From positions 46,345,652 through 46,409,651 of the forward strand of contig JASWHV010000012.1 in assembly GCA_030760725.1 (NCBI GenBank): a DNA stretch of 64,000 nt, given 5' to 3'. The stretch comes from Neostapfia colusana (taxonomy: Eukaryota; Streptophyta; Magnoliopsida; Poales; Poaceae). The position numbers were made by a program, and so were the translations under genes. Positions 54,191 to 64,000 of the stretch are shown piece after piece. The notes below the pieces were generated by a model that was given only the letters and a program-made list of their open reading frames with translations, did no database searches and was not told where the DNA came from. How positions within the stretch are numbered: the stretch's first letter is position 1; every line of letters begins with the position of its first letter.

Positions 54191-54867
54191 ACGAGGTCCT
54201 TTTTTCCGGAGGGGGCTTGGCGCCCTTTGCTACCTAGGCTCGAGGGAGCGGATGAACACATGAATTTATGTGGTTCAGGCCGCTGGAGCGTAATACCCTT
54301 TGTCCGCGGGTGTGCGTGTTCTATTGCTTGAGCGTGAGAGCTTGTGCGTTGTGTGATCTAGAGGGTGTGGAATCGGAACCCTTTGCCGGGTAGTCACCGT
54401 GGTCATTTTATAGTTCAAGGCCGGGGTGGTTACAATGAGGCCTGGGGCTCGACAGGTGGCCCCAAAGCTTTGAGTATCCTATACATGATCTAGGGCTTCG
54501 TCCTCTGAGTAGAGTGGCCAACTGGGGAGTTAAGTCCCTCTGTCCGGCGCGCCGAGCGACCCTGACCACATGTCAAGTGATGATGAAGATGCCGTCTTAT
54601 CACCGCATCTCCTCGCCCTATTTGGGCGGCTTAGTGCAGTTGGGCAGCACTGTACTGCTGTCACGCTCCGCTGTCCCGTCTTGTCACCATAATGGTGAAC
54701 GGGCAAGGGACGGGGGCATGCGCAGTGCGCCAAGCTTCTGGGGAAGGTGTAAGCATTGAATGCGAAGCCTGACAGCGCACTTCCTTCTTGACTTCGTCGG
54801 CCCACGACTCATGAAGGATCGTGTGGTACATGGCGACTCTGTTGCTATTCCGACGGGCTAGGTGTCT

Positions 54868-55215
54868 GGGGACATGTGGCGGCTCCAGACCTCACCTCAA
54901 TGGGAAGACTTGGACCGGAGCCTAGGACACATGTCAACACCGGAGCTGTCCTCAGCGGGGAGGCGGCTCGGAGCCGGAGGACATGTGTCAGCTCCGGACC
55001 TCTCCTCAGCGGGGAGGCTCGGACCGGAGCCTAGGGCACGTGTCAGCACCGGAGCTGTCCTCAGCGGGGAGGCGGCTTGAAGCTAGAGGACACGTGTCAG
55101 CTCCGGACCCCTCTTCAGCACGGAGGCTCAAGTCGGGGCCCAGGGCAAGTGTTAGCTTTGGAGATCAAGAGCACGCGGCAGCCCTAGGGCTGACCATGGG
55201 GCCCAAAGAACGTGG
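54868..55215 (+). repeat. G-box minisatellite array 1
   Basis: About six ~53-58-bp units share GGACACGTGTCAGCWCCGGA..CTCCTCAGCGGGGAGGC. The E-box/G-box core (CACGTG or CAYGTG) recurs in each unit. The ORFs spanning it are repeat artefacts. Confidence 0.85.
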
Positions 55216-55499
55216 CTTATGCTGGGGCCCGCCTCAGCAAGGAGGCGGGGCCCAAGCTTCTTTTACCCACTATGCAGGGGTACCCGGTCTGCAGAGCACT
55301 AACAGGCCACCGGGCCCATCTCGGGGGAGGCACTGAGCCCGCAGGTGGGACCCCCATCTCTCCCTCGTGGTGGTTTTGAACCTGTGCTTTGGAAACCGAA
55401 GCGGTGGACGAGTGGTTGAACCGAGGAGATGAAAAGGCTACACGTCCTTGGCATAGTGGGCGTATCCAGTCAAATCAGTAGTGCATCGTCGCATTTACT

Positions 55500-56060
55500 C
55501 CTGACTTGATGGGTCACAATGATGACCTCGAGGGGTCACCTGGGGTAATTACTGTGGTAGCCCATAGGCCGCAGAAATACCGCGCTGCCTCCCTCGGTAA
55601 CCGCCGGACGTTCCCGAGTTTCTACTCGCCTGTCCCGCCAGTGTCTGACTGGTGGACCTAGATCCTCCTACCTGTCATTGGTGGGGGCGAGTGCTAAGGC
55701 GATGTGCTCGAGGGGTTGCCTCGGGGTACTTACTGCGGCAGCCAACGGGTTGGTTGCTGCAGTTCAAGCACGCCTCCGTTCCTGGGGACTGTCGGACGTC
55801 CCCAAGATGCTACTCACCTGGCCCCCGGTGTCTGACGGGTGGACCTGAGTCCTACCCATCTACGGGGAGATGAGTTTCTAGGCGCCATGCCCAAGGGGTT
55901 TCCTTGGGTCATTTACTGTGTCAACCAATGAGTTGGTTGCTCCGATCTCCTTGGGAACCGCTGGACGTTCCCAAGAGGTTATCCTCCTAGCCCCTAGTGT
56001 ATAACGGGTGGACCTGGATCCTACCTACCATTGGGGGAGGCGAATAAACCCGCGGTGTCC
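55500..56060 (+). repeat. Three diverged ~165-190-bp tandem units
   Basis: Each unit has a 'tactgtgg.agcc' start, CCGGACGTTCCC-like middle and GTCTGACGGGTGGACCT end (55640, 55830, 55998). Confidence 0.8.
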
Positions 56061-56112
56061 AGAGGTGTAAACCCATTCGCAGCGCCTTTTGCCCTGCTAG
56101 TGGCAGTGGCTG

Positions 56113-56125
56113 TGTATAAAAGGAG
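56113..56125 (+). promoter_or_regulatory. TATA box in the GC-rich block
   Basis: GTGTATAAAAGGAGG, followed by pyrimidine-rich leader-like sequence. Good match to a plant TATA element; no ORF of note follows. Confidence 0.5.
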
Positions 56126-57024
56126 GTATTCTGATGTAGGATGGCACCATCCTCACCATGTGGCATTTGTTCTCCTCTTGCGCGCTGGAAGTTCCTGCTT
56201 CCCGGTGTATTCGCCTACCAGGTACTTTCACACTGGTAGCCCTCTTCGTACACTTTTGCGATATTACTTTTGCATGTGTGTGCGGCCTTCGGTGAGGCTC
56301 TATGGTGAATCCCTCCCCTTGACGGCCTCAGATAGAAGCACATGCCATCCTGACGGTGCGCCGGTGGTAGGGTAGGCTGTTGGGGACAGGGTCCATGACT
56401 CGCAGTGAGTCCCTACGCCAGTGTCGTGTGGGACATGTCCTCTAGGAGCCTTGCCGAAGGAGGACTTCTTGCCCGTATCGGAGGAAGGTTAAATCCAAAG
56501 TGATCAAGCCTTCCTCCAGGTACTGTTGTAGACAACAAAATCTGCCATAGATGGTGTTTTTGGCCCACATGACACTGGATGTCACTGTTGCCTCGGTCCA
56601 GCATGCATTGCTGCCGTCCTCAGTCTTATCGCAGGTGACCATCTCACTGCGTAGAGACCAGCTCAGGGGACAACCAGGCAGGCCACGGAGCAGGAGATTA
56701 CTCGACTTGTAGCTGCCGAGTTCCTTAGTTGTCTTGTATCCCCTTTTGTAAGCCAGAACTCTGTTGTTAATGAAAACGCCTTTGTTTCAAGTATTTCGTT
56801 GTCCTATGTCGTAGAGGTAGACTTTGGACCCTTGGCAGCACAAGGGTCCGGGATGACTTAGCCAACGTGGGTAGCTCCTTTGCCGATGTCTCGAGCTTGT
56901 GCCTCTTGGTCCTTAGCAGCGTAAGGGCCTAGGGTGCACCGGCAGTGTGACTACCACTTCTTCCAGATCCTTGGCAGTGCAAGGACCTGAAGGAATTTCG
57001 ACCCTTGTCCCCAGCCCTTTCCAT

Positions 57025-57745
57025 GGAGACACATGACAGTTCTAGACTCCTCGGAGGGGAGACTCCGCCTGGAGCCCAGGACACGTGTCTGCACCGGAGC
57101 TGTCCTTCGCAGGGGGGGCTCGGAGCCTAGGAACACGTGGTAGTTCCGGACCCCACCCTACAGGAAGACCCAGATCGGAGCCCGGGGCATGTGTCAGCAC
57201 CGGAGTTGTTCTTAGCGGGGAGGCAGCTCGGAGTGTGAGGACACGTGATAGTTCCGGACTTCGCTCAGCAGGGAGGCTTGGGACCGGAACCTAGAGCATG
57301 CGCCGGTTCTGAAGCTCAAGCGCACGTGATAGCCCCAGGACTGACCTTGGGGTCTAAGGCCCATGGCTTGTCCTTTTGCAGTTGATATGCTTGAGGAAGC
57401 ACAAACTGTAAAGGGGATATGTCTGCGGTGCGTGTCCGCTCCGAGGCTACTCTCAGCGAGGTGCAGACCCCGAGCCAGGTGACGTGTGGCAGCTCCAAGT
57501 TCCACCTCAGCAGGGATGCTTCGGACCGGAGCCCAGGGCACATGTCTGCTCTGGAGCTGTCCTCAACAGGGAGGCAGCTCAGAGCCGTGGGACACGTGGC
57601 AGATCCGGACCTCACCTCAGTAGGGAGGTTCGAACCAGACCCCAGAGCACGTGTCAGCACCGGAGCTCTGCCCAGCGGGGAGGCGGACGTGTCGGCTCCG
57701 GAGCTCAAGCACATGTGGTAGCCTCAGGGCTGATCTTAGGGCCAA
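57025..57745 (+). repeat. G-box minisatellite array 2
   Basis: About ten units of the same family as array 1, each 50-60 bp (cores near 57080, 57133, 57187, 57240, 57322, 57480, 57538, 57590, 57647, 57690). It is split by the first palindrome at 57375-57412. Confidence 0.85.
57375..57412. other. 38-bp imperfect palindrome (copy 1)
   Basis: Arms TTTGCAGTT and AACTGTAAA with an inner ATGCTT/AAGCAC pairing around a GAGG loop. The copy at 57765 is better paired. Confidence 0.8.
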
Positions 57746-57764
57746 GGGTATGAGGCTTTGCCCG

Positions 57765-57802
57765 TTTACAGTTGATGTGCTTGAGGAAGCACAAACTGTA
57801 AA
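57765..57802. other. 38-bp palindrome (copy 2)
   Basis: Outer arms TTTACAGTT / AACTGTAAA (9 bp, perfect) and inner arms GTGCTT / AAGCAC around a GAGG loop. It is 390 bp after copy 1. Confidence 0.85.
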
Positions 57803-57846
57803 GGGCGAATACACAGGACAAGACAAAATTTTCTCACTTTAGGCTC

Positions 57847-59395
57847 TGTAGGATCGAAGAGCACGTGAAAAGCTACTAGAGGGGGGTGAATGGTAGATTT
57901 AAACTTTTTAGCGGAAGCAACAAAAACCCCCTCGGCAGAAAATCGATCTGTTAAAGAAACCGTGACTCCGACTGATCTAAACGTGTTCGACCGTGACAAA
58001 AGTGGTATATATTATAGAGAATCAAGTCACGAAGACACAACAACAAGAATCACGGAAAACCGTAAATAAAAACTCAAGTTGTGATCGGAAGATCAAACGA
58101 GGGTCAATCTATTCTACTCGAGTAAAAACCAGATCTGCAACACTGCAAAGAAACTCGTGTGGATCAGAAACTACAAATCCAACGACCTTGAAATTTTCAC
58201 ATATGATAGATAATCAAGTTGACAAAAACAAGCCGGACGAGCAAGGCACCAAAGCTCCTCTAAACATCGAAGTTTATTGATCAAAACTCAAGAGAAGCAG
58301 TCACAAGTCGTTCTCACCACTAACCTTGGCCTCCCTTGCTTATATAACCAGGCCTAAGACCAACCCAATTCAATCTAGGACTCCTACTCCTACTTCTATT
58401 CAAACTCTAACTTTCCAAAACTGCTCAAGACTCTTCTATTCACAGATAGAAGCAATCTTAAGACTTCCAAACACATTAGGAACGTATCCCACATTCCTAA
58501 AACAACTCAACTTTGTGTCCCACACGAAATCCTATCATAACCAACTCAAATCTTTCTATATTTGAGCCATAACCGACTCAGCCGCAGCCTGAGTCCATAA
58601 TCCAGCCGGTTGGACCTTTCCTACCAATTCTTTACGTCCACATCTCTTCATCACGCCTTGGAACCATGTTGCCACGTCCATGCACTCCTTGCACACATGC
58701 AAACACCTTCCAACAACGTCCACGATACCTTCATACGCATTGTTCTTGATCCAAACATGCTGCGTGACCTCCCGATAAACTCAACCACAATTCCTACCAA
58801 ACTTGGTTGTGGAACCTCATCTTCTCCCTAAGACTAGTTGAATGGATCCCGCCACCAGCCATATCTTGAACTTAAGCAACACCTGCACATGAATAAACAA
58901 CCAATACTTTCGAGCACAAGTCCACGACTTGACTCACGTTAGTTCCGAAAACCACAACACCTTACGTGAACACCTCACATAAGCATGTTGCAAACCATAG
59001 CAAAATGTTAACCTCTGTAAACAGCCATAACACTTCAAAAACTTAGTAAAAGAATACTAAGCAAACTTTCCATAGATGTAAAACAAGTTCGAAACATTTG
59101 CATGGTAAAAACAGAACCATTGCAATTTAGCTCCGGACCTTGCCAAAGCTAACCGGGCCTTGAGCCGGAGCTTACCAAAGCTAGCAGAACCTAGCACCGG
59201 AACTTACCAAAGCTAGTCGGACATACCGCCGGAGCTAACCAAACACATGTCGGACCTAGCCATAGCAAGTTGGACCTTACATCGGATCTTGTCAGAGCTC
59301 GGACCTAGAGTCGGACCTTGACAAAAAGAGTGTTTTGGCAGAATTCAAAACTTTTATCGTCATAGCCAATGTATTCAGCACACATAGGTCTCACA
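57847..59395 (-). repeat. 3' LTR of a second SIRE-type copia
   Basis: It begins tgtaggatcg and ends tctcaca on the + strand, like the LTRs at 8333 and 31822 but more diverged. TATA-like TTATATAAGC on the minus strand at about 58336-58347. Its partner LTR lies outside the window or is lost. Confidence 0.9.
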
Positions 59396-59510
59396 ATCTC
59401 CCCCTTGATGAATGCATTGGCAACACCACTTAAAATCCGAACATTGGCATATTCACATGAAAAGTTTTGAAAACAATCAAATGAAAAAGAAATTTTGAAA
59501 CAAAAATGAT
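59396..59510 (-). mobile_element. Internal stub of the second copia
   Basis: The PPT (AAGGGGGAGAT) and about 100 bases matching 9938-10030 follow the LTR, then the sequence is interrupted by a Tekay LTR at 59511. Confidence 0.85.
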
Positions 59511-59737
59511 GAGGCGCCCCACGGCCTTGTCGAGCCAGGATCATGCTGAGGGGTACTGCGTTGCACAGCACCGGATAACACACATAAAAGGTACAAAGTG
59601 GAAGCAAAGTTTTATTACATAAACGAGTTTAGGAACATTTTTACAACAAAATATGTTCAGTCTACACTCACGGGCATAGACTATGCACCGAGTTCTCGCT
59701 CAGCCTGTGAAGGTGTCCCCGCTAGCACACACGCACA

Positions 59738-61002
59738 CTAACATGGCGGCGTGCATGACTCCCACTCGACGGGGTTTCCCTCTTGGGGTTCCGTATCCTC
59801 CTCGGGAGTCCCTTCCTCATAAAACCCTGCAAAATCTTCAAACACAAGCAGTGAGCATGACGGCTCAACAAGTCTGACCCGTCTTTCCTATACATAAAAC
59901 TTCTACATGCTGGATCATGCGTAATTGGGAATGTAAGTTGCAAAGGACTCACCTAATTATTTGAACCTTACTTTCAAGTTTTAGCAGCAAATTGTGGAGA
60001 ACCTCACGCTAAGGCACATGAGAGAGCCGCAATCAAACAAGAAACGCATTTCTCTCATGTACTTTGTCCAAGGTTGAAAAGAACTTTAATTAGCTCTAAA
60101 CTATGGCACTTCATTAACAATCAAGGTCCATCCATCAAATCAGCAAACTTTTAACATGTATCTAGCCTGTTCTTTCTACGTCAAAGTACAGTGAACAAGT
60201 GGTACTCACTGACCGTGAGGGACGGTGATAATAATCGATTTACACCTGCAGGGTCACCTAAATAACCCGTCACGTATGCCCATACTTGACGTTGCCTACA
60301 GCAACCATCACGGACGTCGTACGCAACCATCTTTCATCCGTCAGCCAAATGTTGAACCGGTCCTATCGTCCCAAGCAAGAGGTCTCTGTGTGCGCATCTG
60401 CTGTGCCGCCAGCCAATTTACACCTCAAGCTCTCAACCTACCCTCTGGACGACAAGCAATGCCTCAACACCCAGCTACCCGAATTACATCGGTTTCCCGG
60501 TTCCCATATATCCCGTAGGTCTTCGGTACTGTTCTAGCTTGTTCAATAGGCCCGCACACGGCTCGGTCCTCAACCGACACAAGCAGAGCTATGGCACCCA
60601 GGCCCCCAACGTCCTTCTGCCCTTACTCTCCGCTCGGTCTCATTTTTCTTGCCATGTGTTCCATTTGCTATCTTTACCCGAGTAGCGTGCCTCTAGCCTA
60701 TTCTCGCGAGCAGTTCCAATTAGTTAACTTGTACCGAATCCTACACTGTCTGAGCATTGCAGTAGCTAATTTAGATTTAAAAACTAAGCCCAACCCCGGG
60801 TGTTTTTGGCTATACATTTGGGTTTTCAAACAAGACTCTAATGCAAAATTGAAGTGGGTGCTCAATGTAAGTTCTAAAAAAAGTAAAATTTATAAAAAGG
60901 CTAATGCAAACTGGAGCTTGCCTTGCTGCTGTTGATCGTAGGCTAGCTGTTCCTCTGGAGTGATGAAGTCTAAGACTTTGGGCTCCTCCTCAACCTTAGC
61001 AA
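59738..61002 (-). CDS. Putative spliced acidic microprotein in the second Tekay LTR
   Basis: Exons 61002-60922 (81 nt) and 59826-59738 (89 nt) have the same lengths and phase as in the first Tekay 3' LTR, with donor AAG|GCAAGC and acceptor GATTTTGCAG; the intron is 1095 nt. The frame is open (VEEEPKVLDF .. QLAYDQQQQ, then FYEEGTPEED .. EWESCTPPC, TAG). Of 19 substitutions against 15262-16523 I count 6, 1 and 12 at codon positions 1, 2 and 3, which suggests selection on the protein. Confidence 0.5.
59852..59867 (-). other. LTR hairpin (second Tekay LTR)
   Basis: Minus strand TGAGC-CGTCAT-GCTCA, preceded by ACTTGT, 25 nt upstream of the inferred acceptor and 341 nt from the LTR end. Confidence 0.7.
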
Positions 61003-63443
61003 CTACATGAGATAATACATATATTTATCAATTTGAATGCATGTGAATTTGAAGTTGAATTTGATAAGACCATAAGTACTGCTAGACAGGCCCAATGACT
61101 CAGAAATTTCTACTGTGGTTTGGATACAACCTGAATAGAGACTTGGCCAAATTTCATTTGCAGCAAAGCTCATTAGAGCCCTCCACAAATAATTGTGTAT
61201 TTGGCCTCAATCAGAGCTCTTAGGGTGTTCTAAGAATTTTCATGGAGCAAGCCATGACTTTCTGAAAACTAGATTTTCAGAGGGTTCTAATGGAGTTGGT
61301 TTCACTTAATTTGAAGACTCCTTGCCCAAGATATAAGTTAAACAATTTTAGAGAAAATCTGAAAATGTTTCTGGACATTTTCTATTTTCTTTGGAACAGT
61401 TTTATTAATCACACAATTAGGTGGATCAAATGAGCTCAAATAGATCTGAAATTTTTTGTGGTAGCTCAGGGATATTTTGGTGAACATCCTAGCCAAATTT
61501 CAGAATTTTCCACAAAAGGGTTCTCCAGTTAAAATTCTAAACAGTTTAAATTTGAAGAAATAATTCTGGAGAAATAAAGATTTTAATAAAGTGGAACTTG
61601 ATTTGTTGGAAAGTACTCAGAGAGCTGAATCCAAAAAAATTTGGTTCACTCGATTTGGAGTTTCCTAGCCAAAGTTATGTGGGTTTGAAGTTGAACTAAA
61701 TCTGAAAATCAGGGAAATGTTTCAAACACTGCACGTGGGACTCACGCAGAGTGCCTTCTTCAACCTCCCGCCGGCGCCCGAGCGCGCAACGCACAGCAGC
61801 GGTGGCGCGGCTTGCTCTCGGCCGTTACTGCCTAATTCTCCACGCGGTTTCTTCCTACGTGACCCTTGAAGCCCGGCGCACACGCCGGACAACTCCTCGC
61901 GCCTCGACATCGCTGGAAAAGTAGTCGGCGATGGTGGTGGCGCAAATGAGCTCGGGTCCGATGGTGCTATCTCGTCTCGGCGGTGAACACGATCAACCAA
62001 CGGGTCGCAAAGCACCACTTGGGCATGGGGAAGCTAACCCTGCCCTCCTCTTGGCTAGAAATCGCCAGGAAAGTAGACTTCACCGGCGACCCAAACAGTT
62101 TTCACCGGCGGTGGCCAAAATACGGTGCTATGCTCACTGGGTTGATCATTTTCGCTAGGATTTGGCCGAGGTAATCGTGAGGTGCTACTCTAGCTTCAGC
62201 CCAATCAGGATTTTCAGTGATCATGTGATCAAGGTGAATTTCTGGTTTTTGTTCTCGGTGTTCTATACGACGATCGTCGGGAAAAGTGAAATTCTAGCTA
62301 ACCGGCACTAAGAGGGAACTAGGGAGTGCGGGGAAAGCTACTAGACCTCGATTCTAACCTCATAGATCAGTTGGCTGCGTCAGAGAAGCTTGGAGCTGCC
62401 CGGGCGACGGTGTCAAGTCGGAGGCGCTTCGGGGTGAATCGGGAAGTGGAAAATCGGCTCGGGAAAGCTCGAGGAAAGCTGATCACGAGCAGCTGAGGGT
62501 TGGAGCACGTCGAGCAAAGGTCATCGGTGCCGTTTATGGCCTCAGCTCGCGGCAGAAGGGACGGGTTTGGCCGGTCGATGGAGAGGTGGTCAGTTGGGGT
62601 GTGCGGCGATTTTCTCCGGTTTCTCGGTGCGGGGAAACGCCGAGGCAGTGTGGAAACAGGCTTATGCCGTTGGTGGCTCGGAGATAAGAAGCTGAGGACG
62701 TCGGTCGGGAGCTGGAACCGCCGAGCAGGAGGAGGCGCCGATCGCCCAGCGCCGTGGCGCAAGCTGCTTCAGCCCGAGAAACAGAGCATGGTGCCTCAGT
62801 CGGTTCTCCTCGGTTGTGTGACTGACAGTGGGGTCCCACTTCACATTTTAACCTCTAAACTTCAATTTTCCTACTGCTGTAAAAAGTAGAGACACTAATA
62901 ACCTTGGTGAGTTGATCAAATTTCCAAATGGCCACTGAATTTGAATAATTCAAAGTGGAATTTGGTTTGATCAAATTTGCAGCAAAGGTTTAGTTGAAAT
63001 TCAAATTTGATTTGAATTTAGCCAAAATAGCTAATGTCAAGATTAAGTCCAAATGGAGTGAAAATTGGTGTATGAGCTCACAAAAATGTGCTGAGTGTGA
63101 ATATGGATCCCACTTTTGAATTCATTGGGTGCAAGGAGTTTGAATTTGAATTTTAGTTCAAACTAGCCTCTTTCTAATTATACCCAAAAATACCTCAAAA
63201 AGGTTTTGGATTTGGGTGAAATTTGGCATGACAATTCCTAGCAAGGTGTAGGAGTTTTTCATATGCTCAGCCCCTATATGGTGCATGTGGGAAATAGCAC
63301 TTTTGCATTTTGTGAATTCATCCTCTAATGACCATATTAGTTGTGGTTACATGCTCTTCAAATATGTTCATAAGTTTTCCTCAAATGAGGTGTGTGTGGT
63401 GTGAGGAACACTTTAGATGTGTGCAAAAACTTAGTCCCTTACA

Positions 63444-63683
63444 TTCCTCCCCCCTGAAAAGAATCTCGTCCCCAGATTATAAGGTGAACATGTGAGAGAG
63501 GACGGTGGAAGATTACCGTATGTGCAACGCGAAAAAATCAGGGTAGTTAGCATGAAGAAATCCTTCGCTTTCCCTTGTCGCTTAATCTATGGAGTGATTA
63601 CTCCATAGAACTTTGTAGAACCACATCGTACGGTTGCGTGTGGTTCGGGCCTTTTCATCAATTACCTGAATCGGTTCCTCTCG
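63444..63683 (-). pseudogene. PPT and chromodomain end of the second Tekay gypsy (truncated)
   Basis: The PPT (CAGGGGGGAGGAA) is followed by sequence matching 19090-19320. Translation keeps chromodomain text (EEPIQVIDEKARTTRN, WFYKVLWSNHS) with a break near 63580. The pol is cut at about 63683 by the next LTR. Confidence 0.85.
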
Positions 63684-64000
63684 TGTGAGGGCCCGATCCC
63701 GACCACGGGGCCGTGCCGCTCGCCCGGGAATCGCATTGGGTGGTACCGTGCGATGCGGCACCCAACAGCACACATAATAAAGCATCATATTACATAAATC
63801 AAGCGAAAGCTTACAAAGTATAAATTTTACAAATACTTCTCAAAATATTCTACAGCGGAAGACTATTACAACTCACGTCTCATACTTATGCTAAGCAACA
63901 GAGAAGGTGTCCAGCCCGCGAACCCTTCTCGCTAGCAACACTATCACAGTAGCAGCGGTAGGGGTTGTCATGAGTTCACCACTCAGAGAGCTCTGAGTCT
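63684..64000 (-). repeat. Start of another gypsy-type LTR, running off the window
   Basis: On the minus strand this is the 3' end of an LTR related to the copies ending at 4882 and 7508 (shared blocks: gcatcgcacggtaccaccc, the cgagcggca..gccccgtg end, the AGCGGGTTCGCGGGCTGGAC-type block). The exact start is TG at 63684 or 63686. The rest is outside the window. Confidence 0.8.

Larger units (their letters stand above)
54156..57846. repeat. Unclassified GC-rich repeat block, possibly LTR-derived
   Basis: It begins TGTGATACTCCC right after the candidate CACTA end and is unlike the DNA on either side. It contains a perfect hairpin (54171-54190), two arrays of G-box minisatellite units, three diverged ~165-190-bp units, a TATA box followed by leader-like sequence (56113-56125) and a terminator-like stretch near 56745-56790, then further repeats ending with a 38-bp palindrome. 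No retroviral domain, PBS or PPT is seen, and no matching terminal repeats. A large LTR or a non-autonomous element is possible. Confidence 0.5.
59511..63443 (-). repeat. 3' LTR of a second Tekay gypsy
   Basis: Same family as 15029-19075 but more diverged. On the + strand it begins tgaggcgcccc and ends cccttaca. AT-rich zones align well; the GC-rich cassette (about 61725-62840) is almost unalignable with 17240-18440 apart from short blocks such as cttcttcaacctc. The internal region (63444 on) follows directly. Confidence 0.9.

Noticed and set aside
54862..57753. ORFs with repeated 'STGAVLSGEAA'-like peptides.
   Set aside because: They are translations of the G-box minisatellite in several frames, without start context or relatives.

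Overview
The window is transposon-dense plant nuclear DNA, most probably from a grass (Poaceae). The evidence is a Tekay/Del-type Ty3/gypsy chromovirus with ~4 kb LTRs and an extra ORF before gag, SIRE/Maximus-type Ty1/copia elements, and a CACTA (En/Spm) transposon with tnp2 and a DUF8039/Ulp1-like second gene. I found no intact host gene, no rRNA or tRNA gene and no CRISPR array. All element boundaries were read by eye from terminal TG..CA motifs, target-site duplications (TSDs), primer binding sites (PBS) and polypurine tracts (PPT).

Layout: 1-7508 holds two abutting, degraded long gypsy-type LTRs in + orientation. 7509-8332 plus 33450-34936 is the old host sequence, containing a directly duplicated ~0.9 kb unit. 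A minus-strand SIRE-type copia (8333-33444, TSD CATAG) is inserted in it. Its gag is split by a younger minus-strand Tekay gypsy (15029-30436, TSD GTGCA), whose 1518-codon gag-pol is uninterrupted but whose upstream orf0 carries two in-frame TAG codons. 34937-38119 is a solo LTR (TSD GATGT). 38320-39312 is a dead copia fragment (integrase and RT). 39313 to about 54150 is a large decayed CACTA element with a tnp2 gene (minus), a DUF8039/Ulp1-like gene (plus), a captured multi-exon SUMO E2 (SCE1/UBC9) pseudogene and a small captured ORF; a second solo LTR (47874-50718) sits in its plus-strand leader. 54156-57846 is GC-rich unclassified repeat DNA with G-box minisatellites and palindromes. 57847-59510 is a second SIRE-type LTR with a stub, interrupted by a second Tekay LTR (59511-63443), which is itself cut near its chromodomain by a further LTR running off the window (63684-64000).

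The most unusual signal is inside the gypsy-type LTRs. In four LTR sequences from three families (two Tekay copies, two solo-LTR families) two short exons can be read across a ~1.1-1.2 kb intron. The intron uses a GC donor (G|GCAAGY) and an AG acceptor, the splice phase is the same in every case, and the product is a short acidic open frame ending before the LTR end. A covarying hairpin lies 24-35 nt upstream of the acceptor and about 340-350 nt from the LTR 3' end in nearly all LTRs examined. Between the two Tekay copies, changes in these exons are mostly at third codon positions. This looks like an undescribed spliced microprotein or splicing switch carried in LTRs; it is an inference from sequence only.
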